Of a DNA stretch of 64,000 bases, positions 48,281 to 59,952 are shown in pieces. Below the pieces are notes generated by a model that saw only the letters and a list, made by a program, of their open reading frames with translations, was not told where the DNA came from and did no database searches. The translations under genes were made by a program, and so were the position numbers. Origin of the DNA: Isoetes taiwanensis (Eukaryota; Streptophyta; Lycopodiopsida; Isoetales; Isoetaceae); the NCBI GenBank assembly GCA_021234155.1, contig JAJEKV010000014.1:20787513-20851512 (forward strand). Reading direction: 5' to 3'. Positions within the stretch are counted from its first letter, which is position 1. The number at the start of each line of letters is the position of its first letter.

Positions 48281-49910
48281 GTTTTTGCCTAGGCCTCAAA
48301 TCCATGACATGCATCCATCGTGACCCATTTTGTATGATGGCAAAGAGTAAGATAAGGTTTGTTTCATCAGTCCCTATATGGATTCTGTCCATTCTGCAAT
48401 GTTCCAGATATTGCCCTTTTAAGATGATATGAACAAGCTTGAAACACAGCTCTGCAAGCGTATCAATGCAGGTAAGTGTGGACCGGTTACATTATGTTTC
48501 TTGGTCTCGGGATCTGTTGCTTCTCAAGGTGGTTTCTAGCAATAGTTATTTTGGAACCAGATGTGTCGTAACAGAATCTCAGGTACCTTCTCAATTCATG
48601 CCAAACCATTCATCTAAAAACTTAGGTACATCCATCCATACATCATAGATATGCAGGTATTGTATATCCATATATGATATGCAAATTACTAGAATAGGCT
48701 TAAGTTTTTTTACCCGTATTTATTTAGGCTTTCTTTCTGTTTTGTTCATGCTAGAATATACACTAAGATTGGTCTGATAAGTCATTCCAAGCGCCATGCA
48801 TTAGATCCGTGACAATTATTGGAGAGGAGATAGCCTTATATTTGATAAAAGCATGGTTTCTCAGGAGCTAAGAATGAAAGCATGGTTTCTATGGAATCAG
48901 AAAGAAAGAGAAATCCTCAGCTCATTTTTTTTTTCTGTGCGCACATGGTTGAAATGGAAATTGCATTCTTGGGCACCATTCTTACCAGTTGGGAGTCTTG
49001 TCGAGTTTGAGTTTTTTGAGTCCTTGTATTTTCTGGCGAGCATGTATTAACTATATTGTGGGTGTTAAACCCCAATTAGAGGTACCTGGTTTTTACGAAG
49101 TTGAGAAGTTTTAATAGTTTATATAGGGAAGAGATTCAAGAAGTGGCCTTCTCATTGGCTAAGGGCAAGTGTTGAAGCCTTGACGGTATTTTTATTCACT
49201 GGGCAAGTTATTCACAGAGTGCAGAGCAGACAATCCAGCATTGCTTGTTGCTTTATGGATTGTACAGACATCCAAACAGCTTGGGATCGTGTGAAAGAAG
49301 TATTTGAGATATTATATCCACTAGTAAATATTGTGCTAGGGATATACCCCATGGAGTGGTCTGCATTAAAGAGGAATGCCATAGACTTGTGCAAGGGATG
49401 GATGATCTGGATTATTTCGAAGAGGTGCAAAACATTTGTGTTCTCTCAGAATTACTCGCATTCTTCCAGAATTTAATATCTCTTAGATTTAAACTTAACA
49501 AGCAGGTTTGTGCTATGGCAGATCAAAGGTTAGGCTAATAACTATGGGTTAATTTTTTTGTCAGTTGTGATGCATGTAATATTCAATCCTGCTACGTGAT
49601 TAACTCCACATAATCGTTATGGCTATATGGATGCATTGATATCACATAAAATTGAGTCAGTATTCACAAATTTGTTATGAATAAGCATTCTTTCAAGGAA
49701 AAAAGAATTAATTATGGCCAATTCACAAGGTCGGTATGCACCAGAGAGAAATTTTAGAAAGGTAGGCCTATTTCTGGAATCTAGATAATTAAAGGTCTAT
49801 TTTGGGAATTTCGTTCCGAAGGCAGGCTTATTTCTGGAATTTAGTCAATTGCTATTTTCGAAAAACAAGAAAGCCAAACTTGCACAACATACTAATGCAA
49901 CAAATAATGA
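48281..49910. other. APE2 3' flank and intergenic DNA
   Basis: The 3' UTR presumably lies in the first few hundred bases. Short frames at 48439-48648 and 49180-49476 show no recognisable domain. A pair of imperfect direct repeats sharing ggcttatttctggaat occurs near 49760-49845. Nothing else stands out. Confidence 0.45.
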
Positions 49911-49912
49911 GA

Positions 49913-50045
49913 ATGAGAATGATTTTTTATCGTCACTGAGGCCAATCGGCCTATGGGACCCATAAGGAGCGCAGCAAACTTATTACTGTCCGGGTTAAAA
50001 AACCCCCGCCCCGAAAGGTTTTCGAGGGAAAAACCGTGGCAGTAA
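49913..50045 (-). mobile_element. LINE 3'-end fragment
   Basis: Contains cactgaggccaatcggccta followed by a gggttaaaaaaccccc / gaggg-aaaaacc hairpin-like block. Both are also found at the 3' ends of the LINEs near 27335-27495 and 42236-42285, on the same strand. It is only about 130 bp, so probably a severely 5'-truncated LINE or a SINE borrowing the LINE tail. Confidence 0.55.
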
Positions 50046-51294
50046 TAAGAATGCTGTCAAACTGTACAAGTATACATCAATGTTTATATACATGTCAAGT
50101 GTGTGCCCGAGGACATAGCTGATTTCGCATGTCCATAACCTCCTGAAGATATGATCCCAGCACCCGTACGGATGCTGTGCTCAATGTGACATGTAACGGC
50201 TGGCCAGGCCTGACCAACTCAGCATATCGTGTCCGAATTTGATCATATGCTGGGATAGCAGAACATACTATAATGCAATAAAGATTTGAAGTGCATTACT
50301 GCAGTATTTCCATGAGCAACAATGTGTGTCTGTTAACAAAAGTGAAGCCAACCCATCTTTTCTGTAGCCAATGTTGCAGAATAGATATATGGAACATATA
50401 AAAAATAGAAAAAAAAAGGGCATTGCATAGAAGATAGATAGAGAACGTTGTGAGTTTTATGTATTCTATGCATCATCTTCTTATAAATAGTTAACAAACA
50501 AAATAATAGCAATGATCCAAACAATAAATTCAATTCTAACGCTATACAATTTGGGAAGATAATAGCAAAAGTAGATGATCCAAACAATAAATTTAATTCT
50601 AATGCAATATATTTGGAAAGTGATGGGCATCTTCTATTCAATGATTGTTCTCATAAAAAGAAGCTTTGGAAAATAGCTTTTGCTTGGATGCACTTGCAAC
50701 AAAATAAACAAAATGAAATAATGAGCAAAAGAAACATATTTGAGCCTTAACCACTTTGAAATAGGAGGCAATTCAACAATAAAATAAGATAGCACACACA
50801 TAAACTCAAAGCATATAATACTATTTCCTTGTTTATTCAATAAATGTCAATTAAGAAGCAAATTATTGACGCCTTACTTTCTGTACATTTCAACCTTGTA
50901 AAAGAATCCTTGTAAAAGACGATATAGATAAATGCAACCAGATGTTTACTTCTTGCCATATATCAGAAGCAAAAGAAAAGGAAAGAGAGTATTTTGAAGA
51001 ACATGCAAGAGCATCAAGAGCTAACCTATTATCCTTTCTATCAACAAAATCAAAGATGCAAAATGGCCACTTATGGTATATTGGCACACTAGCAAATCAT
51101 AGTTTTTGATGGCATATCACTGTCGCTTTGCTCCTCACATATTTTTAAAATAACACAACTTTTTTGCAAAGTTTGCTTGTTCTGCAAATGACTTCTATAT
51201 GCATGTGATTGTGCTACATATTCTAATCAAGGTATTCCTTGACTATCTTAGTCATCAAGTTTGCCGGTCCTACGTCTTAGGCTGTATGATGGGT
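50046..51294. other. AT-rich intergenic DNA
   Basis: Includes an imperfect direct duplication of a segment with atgatccaaacaataaatt (50512-50535 and 50574-50597). No conserved frame. Confidence 0.5.
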
Positions 51295-51650
51295 CCAACA
51301 CTTTTCAATTGTAGTCCCGCTAAAACTCCCTTTGGTTTGGGTGCATATTCACACGGGGGGTGACTCCGGGCATCAAGAGCTGTTGGATGGGCATATTTGC
51401 TAGTTATTCCTCGATGTAAACTGTAGACATCGATCTTTGTTTTTTGGTACGCTTGTACAAGTTTTGCCATATAACGAGATTTACAAAAAACTATAAGGTT
51501 TGAAGCAATGTACCAAATTGTGTTGATTTTGTATATTTATTATATGGTTTTAGGGAATCAAAAGGGCCTCTCGCTGCCCTACATCACCCCTGTGAATATG
51601 CACCCAAACCAAAGGGGGGTTTTGGGGGGATTATAATTTAAAAGTGTTGG
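51295..51650. mobile_element. MITE-like foldback element, ~356 bp
   Basis: Long terminal inverted repeats of about 75 bp. The left end starts ccaacacttttcaattgtag; the right end closes aaaagtgttgg. Internally tttggtttgggtgcatattc (51330-51349) is mirrored by gaatatgcacccaaaccaaa (51594-51613). The centre carries no transposase. A possible short target duplication (gatgg-like) flanks it, but its length is unclear, so the superfamily (hAT, Mutator or other) cannot be assigned. Confidence 0.7.
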
Positions 51651-52960
51651 ATGTGATGGTTTGTGTTAATTTTGACTCCTTCGGGGCCTTGGGTCGAATT
51701 ACTATCATGTCATTTTAGAAATGTATTGAACGTGCTTTAAGAAAAGAAAATCCTCCAAATGCAACTGTTGATGTATGTTCTTGTGTGCCTAATGTGGTAT
51801 TTGAGCTTGATATTCTAGTCCATATTTTCTTTTCATGGTGTTTTGTATAGATAGATGATAGTTAAAAAGCATGTTGAATATGTTTTTGATAACTATTTGG
51901 AACAAAATAGAACTTAATCAAACCAAAACCGAGTAAGACAGGTCCGTTAACCAATGCTTACCATACTATTTCTTATTCAAGATTCTATTACTAACTACTA
52001 ACCATTGCACCTAGAATATCCCTAGCACCAATAAACTAGGACCACTAGATGTAAAAATGTGAATTAAAGTAGGGAACGATTGAAGTCCGACAACATCTAG
52101 ATTTAGCCATACGCTTGAACATGAAATTTTCCAGAGTAAAGTTAGGTTCTCTTTGAAACTTACAATGTCATTTTGGTGCCAATCTTTGACAATTATCTTT
52201 GACGCTAGATCTGAATCTAAAGTGGGTAATTCTAGTCAGCAGCTTCGCCGCTAAACCATCGATTATGGCTTACCGTTATTAGTATTATAATTGTCAAATT
52301 AGTTACTACATTTTGATGCTCCATGAAACTATCGTACAATTCAAAAGAACATTATAACCACCTACGATAAATTTCTTCTAAAAGTAATTAACATCATGAA
52401 TAAATTGTTACAACTTGGCAAACACAGTTTCACAATTCCAATAAGAAATTGAATTGCCTTAGAATCTACAAATCCCAAGCAAACAACTAATATCCAACTA
52501 ATGACATGCTCTAACCTGACTATAAATGGCATCTTCCTATATAAGCATCAACCAGTTACTCATTGCATTTGTATATCAGCATATGTGACATTTATAAGAT
52601 TGACCTATATACCATACATTTTGGCAAGTGCTCCTTGACATATGAAGCTGGATATAACTGGATTAAAAGTCGTGGTGACAAACCATAGTTGAAAAGGAAT
52701 ATTTGTCAAAAGCTGTGGTGATGAATTCATAGATTAGAAAGGATTCTTTGCGATATACAATATATCTTCGCGGATTAAATGGAAATTACAGTGGTTTATC
52801 ATGTAGTTGTCCACTAACACGAGATAATGTCATGGGCAAAAAAAAGGGCCCCACTTGAATCAACCTTATCAATTTGGGATTATCTGGTCTGGAGAAAAAA
52901 AAAATTGGAATTCTTCTTAGATGATTTCCCTAAGGTTTTTGGGGCTTTTTGTATACAAGA
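51651..52960. other. AT-rich intergenic DNA
   Basis: No gene, RNA or repeat that I can support. A poly-A/T rich segment at 52838-52915 precedes the hairpin. Confidence 0.5.
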
Positions 52961-52973
52961 ATGTCCATGTAGG

Positions 52974-53044
52974 GGACATTCCGGCGTGGAAGCCATGCCG
53001 ATGCGCGTCAGCACAGAGGCGTGGCTAGACACGCCGGAATGTCC
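52974..53044. repeat. G+C-rich perfect-arm hairpin
   Basis: The 15-base arm ggacattccggcgtg (52974-52988) is exactly complementary to cacgccggaatgtcc (53030-53044). Inside, agccatgcc and ggcgtggct extend the stem with one G-U-type mismatch, leaving a loop of about 18-20 bases. The 71-bp fold is much richer in G+C than its surroundings. It could be a MITE core, a small-RNA precursor or a regulatory fold. Confidence 0.75.
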
Positions 53045-53223
53045 TCTAAAGTGACGTTGTTGCAACGTAAAGATTGTGTTTCTACAATTCTGACGTGGCG
53101 GATATAACTAATTTCTTTTTTCATTTCTTCGTTCTCTTTCTGCGCCTCGGCTATGGTCGAAATGGTGGCGCTCCTTCGCTAGTGGCCATCAGAAGGTCTG
53201 GAATGGTGGCGCTCCATTGCTAG

Positions 53224-53795
53224 TTGCATCAGCAGCTAAGACATGCAGGCGGCTACGGTTTTGGAGATTTCTTTGCACTTAACTTCGCCTTTTTTCTGTT
53301 TTGTAAAGAAGATTTATTAAAGGTCTTGGCTAAAGGTCATGGCAAAAGCTTTGCATGTTCCAGTGCATCAAATATTCTGGTTCCTGTGGTTTTCTTGAAG
53401 GTAACCTTGTGTATTCTTGAAGAGCAGCTTGTTATAATCTTTTAAATGTATGTTTCATGTCTTTCAGGATGTTCTTACGTCGTCTGGAGGTGGGAATGGC
53501 TACCTATGATCATTCCCTGTTTGTTTATGCTTGTATTAGCTTAATTATAGTTAATCTATTAAGATTGGCCAGTTATCACATGTTAGAGTCTTTAGGGATG
53601 GGAGACATGCCGACTTTTGAGTTGAATGTGAATGCGGAAGTTGTTCTTGATGGAGACATATGCCCTTTAAGTGATATTTCAAATCTTTGTTCCGATTTAA
53701 CAAACCAGAAAGGTAAGCAGAATGTGAATGATGCATGCAACAAAAGGAAGGAAGGGGAAGGCCCTGGATTTGGTAATTATGTTGCAAAGGAGTCT
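53224..53795 (+). CDS. Unidentified exon-like gene fragment
   Basis: An open stretch ends at 53400 with LVPVVFLK and a GT donor (gaag|gtaacc). Then comes an AG acceptor at 53466-53467 and an open frame to a second donor at 53712 (agaaag|gtaagc), reading MGDMPTFELNVNAEVVLDGD and CPLSDISNLCSDLTNQK. The composition and splice-like borders suggest real exons, with a short hydrophobic stretch (LFVYACISLIIVNLLRL). I recognise no family, and no start codon or 5' exon is certain. A truncated LINE copy follows from about 53800 and cuts off any continuation. Confidence 0.35.
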
Positions 53796-53799
53796 TCAA

Positions 53800-54390
53800 G
53801 CAGGGGACTATCCCATCGATCCGAGACATCGGATCGCCATTCTAGAATGGGACGAGCATGCATGTCTTGCATGCATGCGGGCGGCGCATGCCCGTTCTGG
53901 TTGGGAGTTCGCTATTTTAGGCGTGTTTTTCGCATCCACGCCTCATCGGGCTTCTCTCTCTCGCCAGCACCTCTTTCTTTGAACCCACCCTCCCCGCTTT
54001 GTTTATTATATTTGTCGCGGGCACGCTACAGAATCAGCCCCTCCACTCTGGGAGGTTTGTTTTGTTTCGTTTTTGTGGTGTTGGTGATGTGCAGGTACAG
54101 GTTGGCGAGCGGCATTTGTTTCGACTTCTCCATTCGTGGGTTTTGGGAGCGATTTCTCGCCTTTGCGCTTGTCTAAGCCCCTTGCCGGTTTATCACTAGG
54201 GTTTTTCCTCGAAAACCGAAAAGGGCGGGTTTTTAATCCCTGATAAGCTTTCTCGGCAGTACACCAAAATTAACATCCGTTAGCATTGTATTTTTGGGGT
54301 CCAAATGATATAATTGGATTTTCCCTTTATTTTTCGTACTATCCACCATTGTAGAAAATCTCCTGAGGGGCTTCTTCCTGCCTGGTTTAG
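53800..54390 (+). mobile_element. Truncated LINE copy (3' part), plus orientation
   Basis: Reverse complement of 42080-42740. It shares the GCATGC-rich palindromic segment (53858-53892), the ctctctctcgccagcac and cccctccact blocks, the segment with ggtgttggtgatgtgcaggt (54078-54097), and the hairpin-like agggtttttcctcgaaaacc / gggcgggtttttaatccc motif near 54198-54238. It ends near gattttctac-type sequence at about 54355. The reading frame at 53457-54176 that runs through it is a chance fusion. Confidence 0.7.
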
Positions 54391-55135
54391 CCAATTTGGC
54401 GTTTCTTTCTTGCTGTCCTTTTCCGCCTTTTAGCCTTCATCCCGTGGACCTTCGCCCCTCGATTCTAGTTTGTTAAGGAAGTTCTCCGTATTCCGGGTTT
54501 TTGTTGGTTTTCATGCGAGTTCCATTCTATAATCAGACTTTGAATCTGATATCCTTTGATGATCTGAACTTGATTTTTGATGATCTGAACTTGATCCTTT
54601 GTGTACCTTTTTGCAAGTTGAATACAGTGTTCTTGATTAATTACAGTGTTCCTGTATTCTTTTTGTTTAATAACAGGTTAATTACAAGTTAATTACAGTT
54701 CTTTTTGTTCTTTTTTATTAATTATAGTGTTCCTGAGTTCTTTTTGTTTAAATAAGAACCGCACAACTAAATTTTGCAACTAACTAGAAATTTGCAACTA
54801 AATTTGCAAGTGGAACTAAATTTGCAAGTGCAACTAAATTTGCAAGAATGCAACTAACAACAAGGTGCCGCGCACGGAGGGTTTTCCTCCATGGCTGGAG
54901 GATGAAGTGGCTTAAATCATAGTTCAAAGTCACGTTTTGACAACCAATTCAAATTGCTAGTTCAAGACAATAGAATACTTGATACTTGATAGCATACGAA
55001 ACAATGTATGAAGAATACAAATAGAGAAATAAGAGGGGCGGGGAGGCGCAAAAGAACTTAGGAAATGTGAATCGTTTTGCATGTTAATTTTGTTTAGGGT
55101 ATATGAAATTGAAGAAGATTGCTAAGAATTTAATA
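54391..55135. other. Intergenic DNA with short reiterations
   Basis: Repeated words such as gatgatctgaacttgat (54557-54596), ttaattacag / gtgttcctg (54640-54735) and caactaaatttgcaag (54786-54850). No gene signal. Confidence 0.55.
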
Positions 55136-55139
55136 GCAT

Positions 55140-55245
55140 GAAATACATGGAAGTTGCTAGCAAAGTAAAGCTGCTTAGAATTGCGAAGGCATGTCTTTTG
55201 TTGCTCAATAGTTGTGGGTCGTGGTTCGAGCCCCTACCCGCCGAA
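55140..55245 (+). repeat. tRNA-derived SINE-like segment
   Basis: Contains GGTTCGAGCCC (55222-55232), an excellent RNA polymerase III B box, with a weaker A-box-like tagaattgcgaagg about 50 bases upstream. There is no cloverleaf that I can complete, so it is not a tRNA gene. Confidence 0.3.
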
Positions 55246-55429
55246 GGCAATGATTTGGAGTCCGTGGTTGAGCTCGAACGCATTTACCTTGGCTCTTCAT
55301 TACGCTTTGGCACAATGATTGAGGATCCGCTCTTCATTGTAGCTACGCGCCTACCATTGTGACATGTAGCATCTTGGATGCAAAGGTCGATATCGTCGAA
55401 CATTGTTAACTCTTCCGCCATGTCGTCGT

Positions 55430-55550
55430 TCTCGCACGTGTCACAGAGACTGTCCGACACTACCTTGTTGCAAGCATTGCACGTCTTCCGGCACGTGTCG
55501 TAGAGACTGCTGACGCTACCTTGTTGCAAGCATTGCACGCCTTGACGACC
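55430..55550 (-). repeat. Two tandem ~58-bp units in a Cys-rich frame
   Basis: Two copies starting gcacgtgtc at about 55434 and 55492, both containing accttgttgcaagcattgca. On the minus strand an open frame (55604-55284, 106 codons) reads TCNACNKVVSDSLCDTCEN, giving paired C-x2-C motifs. It may be a fragment of a Cys-rich protein or a chance repeat. No family identified. Confidence 0.4.
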
Positions 55551-55619
55551 TTGTTGTCGCCGTGTTATATTGAATCTCAACGTGCTTGAGACCTCCACAT
55601 CCAAGAATGTTTGATTACT

Positions 55620-57626
55620 GGAAAGCTGTATGAAAGAAGGTGAGAAGCGAGGACAATTTTGGCTTAGTTTTAGTAGCAGAAGATATACCTTGGTATTTTC
55701 TAGAACAGTATATTGAATGCAACTCTAGACGGCCTCAAACTTATATTTGTTGTAGGACTAGTGTGTCATGTCACTAGACCAAACATTTATGGATCATTCA
55801 AATCACGACTTTCTTATTCATTTCAATAAATCGAAAGACAATTATGCATTGATCCACACTTGGGATACACTTTGGTATGGTACAAATGTAATTTTCGATT
55901 CCAAAGGGGTGTACGTTGCATATTGAAGTTTTGATGTCATTTAGAATTGTATATGAAAATTCTAAAATGGCATACTGTTGCATGAGATCCATTAAATCAT
56001 TCTCAAAGAATGCAAGTACAAAGAATATAAGTAATCTACAACCAATGAAGGGGGCATAGCCACGGTTGCTTTCCCTATTTCCCTAATTATAATACCAAAT
56101 AATGCAATGGAACATTTTCTGTAATTCCATTCCATAGAAACTAGAGGCTGCAATAAGTACAATACGTATGCTTCACTTCTATTTCATGCAAAAATTTCAG
56201 TATGGAACACTCTTTAAGCATGTTCCACAAAAAACCGGAGCAGAATTATCAACTGAGAGTTGGGTTCTTGCAGCCCATCCTCCCTTTTTTTAGCATTTCA
56301 TGGACTTCAGATGAAGGATGAATTGTAACTGATATGTGCCTCAAAGCCTTATTCCCACATCAAAGCTGGCATACATATTTACTCTATCCATGTACTTTGC
56401 ACTATTTGAAACTTGTAAGACTGCAAAGTACAATTATATATCACTTAAAAGGAAAAGAGAAACGTGAATATATCAATGTTGCAATACCTTTAAACCCTGC
56501 TTTCTCAATACAGTGGCCATAGTTAGCGGCTCTTGAAGCATCAAGGCCAAATTATAATGACCTCCGTGTCATACAACATAAAGTTGACTAGCAGGTTACT
56601 TATATCCAGAGACAAATTAAATCTTGAGTTTTAGGCCGGGAAAAAACCTCAAATGTGAGGACATAGCATAAAAAAGAAGCACTCAAGCTATTCAAAAAAT
56701 GATAGAGCATTTCATGACTGGAATTTCATTCGAAAGAAAACTAAAGATACGATTTTACAAAATACACTTTTTTTGAAATAACTATGAAAGGCTTGCATAT
56801 TGATGAAGTAATTAAAATTCAAATATAAAGTCCAGACATGGTGGAGAATCACCAGATCAATTGTGATACTACACTCGTTAGGTCCTGTTCTAAATTGTTA
56901 TTTCCAAAAATGGCATAAACCGTCACACATCTGACCATTCCTTATTCATCGAGAAACTATAAAACTTGGCTTTGATGTGGAACAACCATTAGACTGCTTC
57001 AACCAACAATAACAAAAATTAGATTCTCGATGTGCACACATATGAGGTAAAGCAAGCTTCTGCTGTTGTAGCCAACTTGGCTGGATCATCGTACTTTCTA
57101 ATTAATGACCTTTTCCATTTGATAAGATTAGAATAACTTAAGAATGTAATAGTCAGTAACGAGATAAAAGATACTACTTACTCCAAGTTTCTGCAATCAA
57201 CTCTCTCTATTTCCATTATATAGTCTTTCTTGATAAACCAAGCTTTTCGGATCTTCTCGTCTAAACTTGCATTCCCCTTATAGAGCCTACGTATGATATG
57301 ACCTAAACATGAAATGGATACAAATGCGAGGTGAGACTCTTACTACAAAAATAGGTACCCAAAGTGAATAAACTTATCCATTTTACATTTAAAGGATTTG
57401 CCCTGGCACTATGAGGACTTAGCATAATATCCAATGCAATAATACATATATCCTTCCCAAAAGTCCATGGCACTGACCCATACCTAGAAAAAAATAACCT
57501 TCATAGTTAAAATGGGTGGATTGCATTAATGTCTAAAAGAGAATGACCTGAAATACGTTTTCTCAAGCATATGGCGCACATCCTATTGCGAAAGAAAGCT
57601 AACTCAGAATTCAACGGTAATAATAT
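55620..57626. other. AT-rich intergenic DNA
   Basis: No conserved frame, RNA gene or repeat that I can support over about 2 kb. Confidence 0.5.
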
Positions 57627-58470
57627 GTAGCAAAATAACAGGGGGTTCCAGAGGGATTTGATATGGATGTAAAAATAACAATTCCTGAAACCATAGACCA
57701 TATATCCCTAAAACAATTGAATAGGCCGTTATAAAAAAACATAGATTCAAGATAAATAATTATCACATTAGATCACTAGGTTCATTGGTTAAAGTAGTCT
57801 TATTAAAACATTGAGTTATTTTGCTAGAGGTTCAAACCCCCGTATTTCATATTCTAAAATCTTAGGCAAAGCCGTATAGAGGTTCGATATTCCCTCAAAA
57901 ACTTAGGCGAAATCGTATTCCATGTTTTAAAATCATAGGCGCCTCTAATCATAAATGACTATAAGCGAAACGAGAGGTGCCCAGGGGCCCCAACATACGA
58001 TCTGGGTCATAGAATCGATGAATCCCACGACTGTGTTAGTCCAAAGTGCACCTCGTTTAGAATATGTAGCAAAATAACATGGGGTTCCAGAGGGATTTGA
58101 TATGGATGTAAAAATAACAATTCCTGAAACCATAGACCATATATCCATAAAACAATTGAATGGGTCGCTATAAAAAAACATAGATTCAAGATAAAAAATA
58201 ATCACATTAGCTTGGGTACATTGGTTAAAGTAGTCTTATTAGAACATTGAGTTAATTTGGTAGAAGTTTAAACCCCCGTATTTAATATTCTAAAATCTTA
58301 GGCAAAGCCGTATAGAGGTTCGATATTCCTTCAAAACCTTAGGCAAGTATTCTATGTTTTAAAATCATAGGCGCCTCCAATCATAAATGACTATAAGCGA
58401 AACGAGAGGTGCCCAGGGGCCCCAACATACGATTTGGTCGTAGAATCGATGAATCCGATGAAATGTAGCA
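57627..58470. repeat. Tandem duplication of a ~0.4 kb unit with SINE-like core
   Basis: Two head-to-tail units start gtagcaaaataac at 57627 and 58066; a third start (gtagcaaaaaat) is at 58465. Each has a shared middle with ggtt(c/t)(a)aacccccgtattt (pol III B-box-like) after attggttaaagtagtc (A-box-like), plus ggttcgatattcc, gtgcccaggggccccaacat and gaatcgatgaatcc. The units differ by scattered substitutions and short deletions, so the duplication is not very recent. Confidence 0.8.
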
Positions 58471-59550
58471 AAAAATAAAATAAAATAAAATGACTAATGT
58501 CATGAGTACCTGACATGTATTTCCTATGCATTTACCAGAACAACATAAAACAAATGCCAACATTTGCAATGATATCATAGAGAACAAATCACACCATGTT
58601 CTACCACATTATGATGTCAAATAATAAACAAGTACATGCTAACATAATTCAACCTTGACATATAACCATGGTATCCAAGCATTTAGCATGATTAGATACA
58701 TTATACAAGAACACATAGAAGGTCTAGCATTTTACTCCCCATAGGAAAAGCTTATTCTAGGATGTCATAATATCCTATTTCCATCATGATATCCCTACAA
58801 TTTACATCCATATAAGGTAAAGGGTCACCTAGCAACTACAACATGCTTCCATTAGCATGCTTCCCTAGAGTTACTCCATAAAGTGTGAGCATTTTACCCC
58901 ATACTCATATTCAATTTAGTATGTTAGTTTGTTTTTCTTACTAATAAATTAATTACATAGCTTAGCATTTTATTTGGCCAACAACAGCTCCATCATTGCC
59001 ATACTCCAGAAGCCTCCATAAGCTTCTTTAGGCCGCTTTGGCACACGTCCTCTTACTATCCAACTAGGAGATTAATGTGTCTCATCTTAAACTCCACGGT
59101 TGTTTCTTAGCAGTGCAATTCCATATCACAGTTTAGTTTAGCGTCTTAACTTCAATCTAATTACCAAAGGGATCTTTCTCTATCTTATACATTAGCATCT
59201 TGTCTTATAGATCTGGTGGTGCCTTCCATGCCCTTGCTAGAACCTCCATGCAGCTTCCATAAGCTACATGATATCCAAGGTTCCAATTGAGTTCTAGCTT
59301 CCCCCAAGCAAAACAATCTCTATATTGTTGTTGCCAAGATCACGTTTACTCCATACAAGGTCTGCCCTACTATCTACAATTCTAAAGACTATTCCCAAAT
59401 TTCCTACGATAATCTTAGCTTAGTTCTTACTTCCTCCTATATTCCACCATGGCAAACGACATTCAATCCCACAACATCACATTCAAGATCACTCAGATTC
59501 CTTTAGTACCCTTAATTCAAATCATTAAATCATGATTCTTGTCTTCAACA
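58471..59550. other. AT-rich intergenic DNA
   Basis: A run of ataaa units at 58471-58492 closes the tandem repeat. The rest has no coding or repeat signal that I recognise. Confidence 0.5.
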
Positions 59551-59551
59551 A

Positions 59552-59952
59552 TTAGAATAATCTAAGCAATCTAAGCATCCCCTGGTGTAAGCAGCACACC
59601 CACCTGAGAATCACTTCAACAATGGCCTTTTGACTCCTTCGAGCTGTTTTCTTCTCAAAATATCCCCTCCTTTCAGCTCCTAGCTCCAGGAAGCAAGCTG
59701 CACAAAGAGATACATTAGTGCAATCAATTTTGACACGCTTCACTCTTTCTATTATATCTCCCTCATACGGATGAATTTCAGCAAAGTAAAAACTACTAGT
59801 GACCACCTCATACAATGGATAGGCATTGTTGTCTGGTATTCAACACAACTCATTTGATCAATTTCTTCAGCTGTGAAGGGCTTGCCATGCCAGCATGTGC
59901 CATCATGATCCAATGTAATCAACAAATGTACATGTGGCAAGCGAGAGGGCAA
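59552..59952 (-). mobile_element. Helitron Rep-domain fragment, frameshifted
   Basis: The minus strand reads SRLPHVHLLITLDHDGT and then FTAEEIDQMSCVE (59952-59830). PHVH is the two-histidine HUH motif of Helitron Rep nucleases, and the following T-x-E-E-I-D segment is also typical of Helitron helicase-like domains. In another frame it continues IPDNNAYPLYEVVTS (about 59845-59795), the usual next segment. One frameshift therefore separates them. Only this fragment of the Rep domain is present; there is no helicase, and I did not find the terminal hairpin/CTRR end. It is a dead fragment. Confidence 0.6.

Noticed and set aside
53457-54176. A 239-codon open frame as a single protein
   Set aside because: Its second half is reverse-complement LINE sequence shared with 42.1-42.7 kb, so the frame is a fusion of exon-like DNA and a transposon tail.
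55140-55245. A tRNA gene
   Set aside because: A good B box is present, but I could not form an acceptor stem or a full cloverleaf.
57627-58470. A CRISPR-like or satellite array
   Set aside because: There are only two full units of about 0.4 kb, in plant nuclear DNA; a simple tandem duplication explains it.
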